Source: Desulfolinea sp964487745 (lineage in GTDB: Bacteria > Chloroflexota > Anaerolineae > Anaerolineales > Villigracilaceae). From it: a DNA stretch of 64,000 bases. The position numbers were made by a program, and so were the translations under genes. The DNA lies in contig CAZASG010000008.1 in assembly GCA_964487745.1 (NCBI GenBank), positions 1 to 64,000 on the forward strand, in the 5' to 3' direction. The notes below the pieces were generated by a model that was given only the letters and a program-made list of their open reading frames with translations, was not told the DNA's origin and searched no databases. Each line of letters begins with the position of its first letter. Within the stretch, counting starts at the first letter, position 1. Below are positions 51,101 to 56,494 of this stretch, one piece after another.

Positions 51101-51243
51101 AAGGCATCCAGGCAATGCGCATCGCCTGGCGAGAAGCCGACGAGACCAATCTCGACGATACGCTGGCATATGAAATTGACCTCGCTCGACTGGCATCGGC
51201 AGGCAAGATGACGATGTTGACGATCATGATGAACGCGCGATAA
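45127..51243 (+). CDS. Giant DUF418 - M28 - MA-like (x2) - M28 membrane protein
   Basis: A 2038-residue protein. Residues 1-395 are a polytopic DUF418 (YeiB-like, acyltransferase-related) domain with VDVLRGFAILGILLFN and LAPLGYVGRMALTNYITHS. A further helix lies at 414-438. Residues 500-915 are an M28-like domain with degenerate sites (Asn757 for His, Pro769 for Asp, Gly-Lys for Glu-Glu). Residues 920-1250 and 1255-1590 are homologous modules resembling MA-type metallopeptidases without HExxH. Residues 1600-2038 are an M28 domain keeping His1840, Asp1857, Glu1892, Asp1919 and His1986, but with Gln1891 where the general-base Glu is expected. The large C-terminal part should be outside the cell. 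Last gene of the cluster. Substrate unknown. Confidence 0.88.
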   Translation: MSQTKNAIPVQSKERIQVVDVLRGFAILGILLFNMRSFAGQSMRMNDWVEPLDRAIVALIDFLVQAKFYSLFSFLFGWGMAVQIRRAEAKGTKFFPVYLRRLLILLVFGTLHGVMLWTGDILRMYAIIGIFMLVIFHKQKPKVLLIAAILLLISSIQMTLPGELMDNTREWCFSTSECLSPNTSLPGSLYATGTYWEVTQLRYQEFIGSLWWFPCYMGNVFAMMLLGLYTGKRKLFANFEEHRSLFRRAMWSGLIIGLVLNGVFTYYTANPFNSDYYSLVRVGARTLGAPALTIFYISGITLLYQNLKWRERLAPLGYVGRMALTNYITHSVGLTFFFYGYGLGLYGETDPTFALLLTTVVYLAQIRFSQWWFEHYQFGPLEWGWRALTYTRRHPFSAKDTYESIQRTPEEIQKRRIRLLGAIWAFFLLWGFGLYRWCVNLSVEKEVSRLELALRGEDVPEAIFATEDDAAEEYEITSPITQPVNITPGPAAAIGDQVAIAESFNAEAALSHIAELTQPKYGGRVAGSEGGQLAAKYIAEHFEEYGLQPAGVNGSYFQEFPVTYTALDDGYVMILKLTYPDDGGSFEQHSSQLWALVGGYLGSGTADGEVVWGKDCDADIFSEIDVVGKIILCQDGDITQIARTVRENGAAGLLVLTEPKSTKETVDLVPALFPVWIPEPIPALRIFPDIVDDILRKSEYSLADLSLISEPVVIPVQAKITVKEETICNDCMSRNVLGVLPGQDPVFAEKIVLVGANYDALDNWLGTVPSASGVSMMLEIARTWQAEGYLPNTTVLFVAWDAGKQNNLGAEFYVQHPQYEPEDVVAVIQLAPFFGDSKHEILISGGGDIAASIRNTAQALGLSASLYEGNYSFPLTGANHLAWSTGKTELVKTETLDEVGKLTSLTLLSLADLPVEIDGLLARRADALLDSNEAAFLATSTADQSSNDRLWFADARSLAPTSSEMTFENLRVTGGRASANVNITLEIPGDNGGSHEISLSMPTQFHYVDGEWLWAGADLVQVSIPEEDKTPRFVVYYPEGKEEGLEGLGEVAAAQYAEIANLLGLPTNNDARILLFDGSEALRASTAMSLGRSENAAITPNTIKLAYSAEIAGGERFNDAIVHLVLADAGIPQVAAPWLWEGLPLLIEAEKDPIFTQERLILPLQNSIVREVAPFNAETSWAAVDYLRERLGSAGLGRFISAFGRACQVNDCNTEEGADAALASALRMNTTSFHRAWQQYWSRRLENTQTSLNTLLDTRIKAVRDSDLNAFLATVDRRTPNLIREESDWFADLNEYPIESFSLSAKPVAILDDDSVHASVTLSYQLEGVSERWGGGSSTFRVLFKPSGNSYRWAGVPLKNLSGNRVRVRYPAGQEEFAAELLANAQDVYTQVSDDMNISPAWQTIALYTDENAYRTSIFLSYPNYDWTPGWSTQGHSLKIFLEPNATPQSYRSLLATHFARQLLLQNGVQDEWLLTGGSNYLARGVDGGASQMAAAANLYSLRKAIESESLIEFTTFPAAYRMSESEYKVAIPQAWNSVRYLAETYGQDALWSVLRANDVEAALRAATGRTLPEFATDWQASFAVGHSTDNWLEIADGFNEERALAHIEYLANPELAGRQAGSPGEKLAADYIAEKFTEYGLGVEHQIFPVPYLYYLETPRLTLALQADGTKETFVYREDFLILQTADTNGLLNRELVWIMDEAYTGMDLDGNIAVRKPTGTITEEITQATEHGAGALLLVGDKNRDDDLSAKYPTRDLPDEGAIPVFELTREGFKRLLEMSGESLASIYAAPPAHFLGIDAQLNVDLNEEQNAESANIFGFLPGSNPVLANETIIVSAHYDHVGNDPNRAYSGANDNASGVATMLEIAQRWQETGYRPQRSVLFVAWGAQELGEMGSRYYVENPPYPLESVAALIQLDAVANGGAHHLDAQGSRENEGQLLYSIEHAKDLLGGRLQLSFPEERGEQPFSPDVLFNRDRIGISSDHDPFRNEGIQAMRIAWREADETNLDDTLAYEIDLARLASAGKMTMLTIMMNAR

Positions 51244-51271
51244 ACGTTCAAGTTTTATAAAAACATAGTGC

Positions 51272-51277
51272 TATAAT
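51272..51277 (+). promoter_or_regulatory. -10 box of heme A synthase gene
   Basis: TATAAT 25 bases before the ATG at 51302, with a strong GGGAGG ribosome site in between. Confidence 0.5.
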
Positions 51278-51301
51278 TTCACAAAAAATTCGGGAGGCAC
51301 C

Positions 51302-52345
51302 ATGCCAAAAACACAAAATCGCGCCGTAATGATATGGTTATTCATCTTTGCTTTTACAGTTCTTTTCTTAGTGGTTTTTGGCGGTTTTGTACGACTAACA
51401 CGTTCGGGATTATCTATTGTCGAGTGGAATCCGGTAAGCGGGGCACTCCCTCCGATTGGCGAGCAAGCCTGGCTGGATGAGTTCTCCAAATACCAACTAT
51501 CGCCTGAGTATCAGAAAGTCAACTCCCAGATGACACTTGAGCAATATCAGCGCATCTTTTACATCGAGTGGACACATAGATTGATCGCACGTTTGGCTGG
51601 CTTTCTCTACGCCATACCCGCTCTCTACTTTTTTTACAAGGGAACCATCCCACGCAAGGAATTTGGGATCTATGTCGTGATGGGCTTGTTGTTCATCAGC
51701 CAGGCTTTCATGGGCTGGTTCATGGTCGCCAGTGGCCTGATCGACCAACCTGCCGTCAGCCATATCCGTCTCACGCTACATTTGATTCTTGCTCTCGCCT
51801 TGTTTGGGCTCAGCTTATGGGTAGCATTTGGACATCGCTTTGATTTTCTCAACCAAAATATAAAGAAGAACAGTGCTATTCTCTCCCAGCTAGGGCTTAT
51901 TGGCATTGCTATTTTAATCTTTCAAATTTCCTATGGTGGGTTTACTGCCGGATTAAAAGCCGGTCATCTGTCCAATACTTGGCCCCTCATGTTCGGGCGC
52001 TGGATCCCTGAAGGATTATTCAGCAAAGGAAGCAACCTAATTCAATCCCCACAAACAATCTTGTTTACTCATCGCTGGGTAGCATTTCTTGCATTGTTTT
52101 TTGGTATGGCTCTGTATTATGTAGCATTGAAACGTAATTATCCAGAAGAAATAAAAAGATTATTGCTTCTCGTTTTGGGATTAGGGAGCACGCAAATCAT
52201 ATTGGGAATCTGTGTCGTACTCTTTGATGTCCAAATCTCTCTAGCGCTTGTTCATCAGGCTTTGGCGATAATTCTGTTTGGAGTATCTCTTCTCTTTATG
52301 TACAACACACTCAAGTACGAATTCTTGCAAAAGAAAAACTTGTAA
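51302..52345 (+). CDS. ctaA: Heme A synthase (Cox15/CtaA type)
   Basis: A 347-residue membrane enzyme with eight helices that oxidises heme O to heme A. The full-length Cox15-type signature FGGFVRLTRSGLSIVEWNPVSGALPP opens the protein. Heme-ligand histidines appear in IEWTHRLIARL, IRLTLHLILALALF, FTHRWVAFL and LVHQALAIILFG. It supplies heme A to the caa3 oxidase encoded next door. It is transcribed toward, and shares a terminator with, the ctaB fusion gene. Confidence 0.93.
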   Translation: MPKTQNRAVMIWLFIFAFTVLFLVVFGGFVRLTRSGLSIVEWNPVSGALPPIGEQAWLDEFSKYQLSPEYQKVNSQMTLEQYQRIFYIEWTHRLIARLAGFLYAIPALYFFYKGTIPRKEFGIYVVMGLLFISQAFMGWFMVASGLIDQPAVSHIRLTLHLILALALFGLSLWVAFGHRFDFLNQNIKKNSAILSQLGLIGIAILIFQISYGGFTAGLKAGHLSNTWPLMFGRWIPEGLFSKGSNLIQSPQTILFTHRWVAFLALFFGMALYYVALKRNYPEEIKRLLLLVLGLGSTQIILGICVVLFDVQISLALVHQALAIILFGVSLLFMYNTLKYEFLQKKNL

Positions 52346-52359
52346 ATCTCATTGAAGAC

Positions 52360-52392
52360 AAAAAGCTCACGGAAAAGATCCGTGAGCTTTTT
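52360..52392. terminator. Terminator between ctaA and ctaB fusion
   Basis: AAAAAGCTCACGG / CCGTGAGCTTTTT arms with a seven-base loop, usable in both directions. Confidence 0.9.
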
Positions 52393-52414
52393 CATTGCAA
52401 AACAGCTTTTCTGA

Positions 52415-53731
52415 TTATTGAATAGCGTCGATCATCAATGCCAGGAAAATAAACGCCAGATACATACTTGAATAACGATACATTTTCCAGGCGATCTGAT
52501 TCCCCTCGTTGCGCCAGACCTGCCAGGCAGTGTGAAGCAGCCAGGCACCTAGCACAAGCGCAGAGATCAGATAGATCATGCCAGCAAAATTAAAGAGGGG
52601 CATTAGCAGTGTGAGTACCACCAACTCCACCGTGTAGATCAAGATCTGTTTGCGAGTTTCTTTTTCGCCACGCACAACCGGCATCATCGGGATACCGGCG
52701 CGTGAATAGTCTTTCTTGCGAACAATCGCCAGCGCCCAGAAATGCGGCGGCGTCCACATAAAGACAATGGCAAACAAGAATAGAGCGGGGATATTCAAAC
52801 TTCCTGTCACAGCGGCCCAGCCGACTAAAGGCGGGATCGCTCCCGCTCCACCCCCAATGACGATATTCTGGACAGTCGCTTTTTTAAGCAGAATACTATA
52901 TAAGATCACATAGTAGATAATTCCTGCCAGAGACAAGAAAGCCGCCAACAAATTAACCATGCCCGCGTAAATATAAAAACTCAAAACAGAAAGCGCTAAG
53001 CCAAAGGCAAGTCCTTCTGCGGGCGTCATGCGCTCGGCAGCCAGTGGGCGCTTTGCCGTGCGCTGCATATTCTTGTCCAGATCACGGTCGATATATTGAT
53101 TAAGCGCTGAGGAGCCGCCCGCAGCGAAATAGCCGCCAACCAAGGTCCAGAAAGTGATCGAAAGCGAGGGCCAGGTTTTACCGCCCACAACCATACCGGC
53201 GTAGGTGGTTACTAACAGAAGCAAAACGACGATGGGTTTGGTCAGCGTCAGAAAATCACGCGCCCTTTGGCGCAGGTCGAGCGGAGGGAAGGCAACCGTT
53301 TCACGTGCCATAAATCCGGAGAAAATCACTAATCCCAGCAATCCAGACCAAAGCACGACACTTGTCAGGGCGTGCAAAATGGCCAGATAACGCGGAAAGC
53401 CGCGTGTTACTTCCATTGCCCCGACAAATATCTGTGCAAAAAAGAGAACGACCGTCAACGTGGCTAGGGGTAACAAAACGCGGTGATCGCGCACATCGCG
53501 CCAGGCACGGAAGAGCAAGTAAAGCATGAGGACAATAGCAAAGCCAACCGAAAGGCGATGTGCCAATTGCATCCATCCCAGCAAGCCTTGTGGTTCGCAA
53601 AGGGGCCAGCCTGTGCAAGCTTCAGTGGCTCCATTCAGCGTGACCAAAAATCCGCCAATGGTCACCAACAAGATCGAGGCCAAAACAAATAAAGTGAGGC
53701 GGGCAAAAGATGATGATAACGAAAATTTCAC
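52415..53731 (-). CDS. ctaB: Half-CtaA / CtaB fusion (heme O synthase)
   Basis: A 438-residue membrane protein. Residues 1-165 form one four-helix half of a CtaA-type heme A synthase, with the Cys pair in TEACTGWPLCEPQG and histidines in QLAHRLSVG and ILHALTSVV. Residues 165-438 are a complete protoheme IX farnesyltransferase with the prenyl-diphosphate site NQYIDRDLDKNMQRTAKRPL and the later FMWTPPHFWALAIVRKKDY. It makes heme O. The start is GTG 53731, which overlaps the SURF1 stop (GTGA) and has a GAAGGAG site. An in-frame extension upstream lacks one. Confidence 0.9.
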   Translation of the reverse strand: MKFSLSSSFARLTLFVLASILLVTIGGFLVTLNGATEACTGWPLCEPQGLLGWMQLAHRLSVGFAIVLMLYLLFRAWRDVRDHRVLLPLATLTVVLFFAQIFVGAMEVTRGFPRYLAILHALTSVVLWSGLLGLVIFSGFMARETVAFPPLDLRQRARDFLTLTKPIVVLLLLVTTYAGMVVGGKTWPSLSITFWTLVGGYFAAGGSSALNQYIDRDLDKNMQRTAKRPLAAERMTPAEGLAFGLALSVLSFYIYAGMVNLLAAFLSLAGIIYYVILYSILLKKATVQNIVIGGGAGAIPPLVGWAAVTGSLNIPALFLFAIVFMWTPPHFWALAIVRKKDYSRAGIPMMPVVRGEKETRKQILIYTVELVVLTLLMPLFNFAGMIYLISALVLGAWLLHTAWQVWRNEGNQIAWKMYRYSSMYLAFIFLALMIDAIQ

Positions 53732-54480
53732 AAATTCTCCTTCAGTTGACGACGTACATAAAAAGGATAGCCCAGCAAAAGGATGCTGGCGTAAGTAAAC
53801 CATTGAACGGCGTAGCCCAGATGTGAACCTTCCGAAAGTTCGATTTCAGGTTGATACGGAATCGGCGGTTCGCGATCAGTTGGATCAACATCCGGCTGCA
53901 CAAAAACATTCAGCAACGGATAAGACAACTGCAAACGGATACGATCAAGATTGACGATATTCCAAAATTCGAGTTTGTCTTGCCCTGGAGCAAGTTCCGG
54001 GTCAGGGACGCCCCCCAGGTCTGGCTTGGTGGTCCCGAGCCGAATCTGTCCCTGAAGGTGGATGCGTTCGGGCTCATCATATTTCCGCCAATCAAGCGGC
54101 GTCTCATTTCCCTCGGCAGGGATCCAACCACGATCCACCAAGACAGCGGAACCATCATCAAAAATAAGGGGGGTCAGCAAGTGATAGCCATACTGGTCTT
54201 CAAAATACCGGTTTCGCAAAGCGACCTGATTTTCAAAGTCATATTCGCCGCTAACAGAGACAGAGCGGTATTCGAAAAGAGTCAGGCCTTCCTGCAAAGC
54301 TGAATTTATCGCAACAGGCTCCATTGCCCAAACGCTCTCGATATGAGCGTTGAAAGCGCGGCGCTCTTCAAGACGACTGAGCTGCCAAAATCCCAGGCGA
54401 ATGCATAATGCCCCCCCTGCCAAAACCAGTAATGTAGCAACAGTCCATTGCCGTGAAAAGAAAACGCGCAGGTTTTTCAT
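53728..54480 (-). CDS. SURF1-family oxidase assembly protein
   Basis: A 250-residue protein with a helix at each end (about 12-30 and 225-243) and an outer domain between. Family motifs: GFWQLSRLEERRAFN, LTPLIFDDGSAVLVDRGWIP and the end HLGYAVQWFTYASILLLGYPFYVRR. SURF1 helps insert heme A into oxidase subunit I. ATG 54480 follows an AAAGGAAG site. A longer frame overlaps the previous gene and is rejected. Overlaps the ctaB fusion start. Confidence 0.9.
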   Translation of the reverse strand: MKNLRVFFSRQWTVATLLVLAGGALCIRLGFWQLSRLEERRAFNAHIESVWAMEPVAINSALQEGLTLFEYRSVSVSGEYDFENQVALRNRYFEDQYGYHLLTPLIFDDGSAVLVDRGWIPAEGNETPLDWRKYDEPERIHLQGQIRLGTTKPDLGGVPDPELAPGQDKLEFWNIVNLDRIRLQLSYPLLNVFVQPDVDPTDREPPIPYQPEIELSEGSHLGYAVQWFTYASILLLGYPFYVRRQLKENL

Positions 54481-54493
54481 ATGTTTCTTCCTT

Positions 54494-55012
54494 TTACCCT
54501 GTCGAGTTTTCTTCTTTTTTATCACTCTTCAAAGGAAAAGCCACAAGGCTGTACAAAAAGAAGAACATTGCTGTTGGTGGGGTTGCCAGCGCAAAAGCCT
54601 GAATGCGCGAATTGACCGTTGTGCGTGAGCGGACATCAAAATCGAGAAATTTAGAAGGCTGGAAGGTACAGCCCAGCGTATATTTATTCGCATTTTCCAT
54701 CAACAAGGTGGCGCTGGAACCAGAAGGCACCCATAAGGGACCCAGCTCATGAGGAACAACGTCTTCGTTTGTGACCATCAGGGTATCACCAATCACGAAA
54801 ACCAATTCAGAGGGAATGGAGGGAATCGCCTCGCCAGCTTTCACGCGTTCAGCTGTTCCAGCGGGGATGCGTATCTCAATCGTTTCAGGCGGGCGATCCG
54901 TTTTTTCCTTCAACAGGAGGTGCGCGCCCTCATTGACAATCCCCACAAAAATTAGTGCAACAAAAAGAACTACGAAAAAGCGATTTCTGTATAAGCGAAA
55001 ATTCTCATTCAT
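54494..55012 (-). CDS. Membrane cupredoxin-like protein
   Basis: A 172-residue protein with helices near 10-30 and 140-160 enclosing an outer cupredoxin-like domain. Possible copper ligands are the His in NEDVVPHELGPLWVPSG and the Cys in YTLGCTFQPSKFL. The complete type I copper set is not certain. Placed between sco1 and surf1, it most likely helps deliver copper to the oxidase. Five bases after the sco1 stop, 13 bases before the surf1 start. Confidence 0.7.
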   Translation of the reverse strand: MNENFRLYRNRFFVVLFVALIFVGIVNEGAHLLLKEKTDRPPETIEIRIPAGTAERVKAGEAIPSIPSELVFVIGDTLMVTNEDVVPHELGPLWVPSGSSATLLMENANKYTLGCTFQPSKFLDFDVRSRTTVNSRIQAFALATPPTAMFFFLYSLVAFPLKSDKKEENSTG

Positions 55013-55017
55013 TTATT

Positions 55018-55626
55018 TTAGTTACTCTTCAAAAGATGTGCGAGATCATCAGCCATGGCTTCTGGTGCCATGCCAAAGGGGAAAGTAATACGCAAATTAC
55101 CATTCGGATCAACAACATAAACTCGGGCTGTGTGGTCTACAAGATAGCCTGTTGCTCCCGTCTCTTCCTTTTTCTCTCGATAAACACCATAATCCTGCCA
55201 AATGGCTCCCAGCACTTCCTCTTCACCACTCAAGCCGATAAAGCGCGGGTCGAAAGAGGTCACATATACATCCAGATATTCAGGTGTGTCACGCTCGGGG
55301 TCCACAGTGATCATGGCAACTTCGATTCTGGCGGCGCTCTCTTCTCCCATAAGCCTCTTCATTTTGGCAAGGTCGTATAAAGTTGTGGGGCAAACGTCCG
55401 GGCAAGCAGTGTAGCCAAAATAGAGCAGAACTACTTTATCTTGATGCTCGGAAAGCCGAAAAGTTGCACCATCAGCTTTTTCTAAAGAAAAATCTGCAGC
55501 CGGGAGTGGCGGATCTATCAGGGAGCCTTGATAGCTGTATGGTTGAGCGAAAAAATAAAAACCGGCTATCAGAATGACGCCGATCATTACCCCTATAAGT
55601 AATTGTCGAAAAAGTTTTTTAGGCAT
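55018..55626 (-). CDS. Sco1/SenC copper chaperone
   Basis: A 202-residue thioredoxin-fold protein with an N-terminal anchor helix (about 8-28). Copper ligands: the Cys pair in YTACPDVCPTTLYDL and the His in VDHTARVYVVDPNG. It loads the CuA centre of oxidase subunit II. The start at 55626 lies exactly six bases beyond a TATAAT box, so the mRNA is probably leaderless. A longer frame begins upstream of that promoter and is rejected. Heads the assembly operon sco1 - cupredoxin - surf1 - ctaB fusion. Confidence 0.9.
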   Translation of the reverse strand: MPKKLFRQLLIGVMIGVILIAGFYFFAQPYSYQGSLIDPPLPAADFSLEKADGATFRLSEHQDKVVLLYFGYTACPDVCPTTLYDLAKMKRLMGEESAARIEVAMITVDPERDTPEYLDVYVTSFDPRFIGLSGEEEVLGAIWQDYGVYREKKEETGATGYLVDHTARVYVVDPNGNLRITFPFGMAPEAMADDLAHLLKSN

Positions 55627-55632
55627 AGACAG

Positions 55633-55685
55633 ATTATAAAGGAGCAGCAACCAGGATCTTATATTCATTCACAGGTTGCTGCTCC
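55633..55685 (-). promoter_or_regulatory. coxC terminator with embedded sco1 promoter
   Basis: A 12-base inverted repeat (55641-55652 with 55674-55685, GGAGCAGCAACC) follows the coxC stop on the minus strand and ends in CCTTTATAAT. The T-rich tail of this terminator contains the TATAAT (55638-55633) that drives leaderless sco1. Confidence 0.65.
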
Positions 55686-55698
55686 CTGAAGTTTGAAA

Positions 55699-56274
55699 TT
55701 ATCCGATTACAGTGCCGATCAAATAAAGTGCAGGATAGAAAAAAATCCAGACCACGTCGACAAAGTGCCAGTAGACTGCGCAGGCTTCAACAGCCCAATG
55801 TTTTTCAGCTGTATAAAGCCCTTTGCGCCCGTTACGGTAAACGATGAAAAGGAAGATCACGCCTGTGAGTACATGAAAAGCATGCATTCCCGTCATCATG
55901 TAAAACATCGCTCCATGAGCGCCGTCTCCAGGACCGAAGGGAGCCAACTGCCACTCTACACCGACAACTCCTACAAGGAAGAGCACGCCTAAAATAAGTG
56001 TAATCAGCGTTCCCCGAAGGAAAGTTTTTTGATCGCCATGCGCCATAGCTGTCTCAGCTCTGTTCATGAAGAAAGAGCTGACCAACAGAACACCTGTAAC
56101 GATAAGACCCAGAGTCTGATCCAGGTGGGGGCGGGTATTTCCCATCAAGTAGAAACGAGAGACCAATAAGCCGCCAAAAACGAAGGCATCCGAGAAAAGG
56201 AAGAGCCACAATCCCATGCGGTTCGTCCCTGTTTTATATTGATAACTGGTACGATCTACAGCCGAAGTAGCCAT
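55699..56274 (-). CDS. coxC: Cytochrome c oxidase subunit III
   Basis: A 191-residue five-helix subunit. Motifs: GLWLFLFSDAFVFGGLLVSRFYL near the N-terminus, MFYMMTGMHAFHVLTGVIFL and the terminal EACAVYWHFVDVVWIFFYPALYL. It is typical of caa3-type and quinol oxidases with short subunit III. Its ATG overlaps the ctaF stop. Last of coxB-coxA-ctaF-coxC. Confidence 0.93.
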   Translation of the reverse strand: MATSAVDRTSYQYKTGTNRMGLWLFLFSDAFVFGGLLVSRFYLMGNTRPHLDQTLGLIVTGVLLVSSFFMNRAETAMAHGDQKTFLRGTLITLILGVLFLVGVVGVEWQLAPFGPGDGAHGAMFYMMTGMHAFHVLTGVIFLFIVYRNGRKGLYTAEKHWAVEACAVYWHFVDVVWIFFYPALYLIGTVIG

Positions 56275-56480
56275 TAGTGCTTCTCCTCTTCACTGAATAA
56301 ACGGGGCAGGTGCATGTAGTGCTGGAGGACAAACCATGCTTTCAGTACCGCGATCCCAACAAGGATATACCACCATTGCCCTCCAATGGTCGCGACAAAG
56401 TATTCTCCTACGGTCAAGACCGCCAGGATCAAAAAGACATATACTCCGAATTTAAGGGCTTTGTTTTTCTTATCTTCCAT
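56274..56480 (-). CDS. Cytochrome c oxidase subunit IV (small, CtaF-like)
   Basis: A 68-residue protein with two hydrophobic segments (KFGVYVFLILAVLTVGEYFVA and WWYILVGIAVLKAWFVLQHYMHL), the usual form of the bacterial COX4 subunit. Fifteen bases after coxA and overlapping coxC by one base. Confidence 0.88.
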   Translation of the reverse strand: MEDKKNKALKFGVYVFLILAVLTVGEYFVATIGGQWWYILVGIAVLKAWFVLQHYMHLPRLFSEEEKH

Positions 56481-56494
56481 TAGATTTTCTCCAC

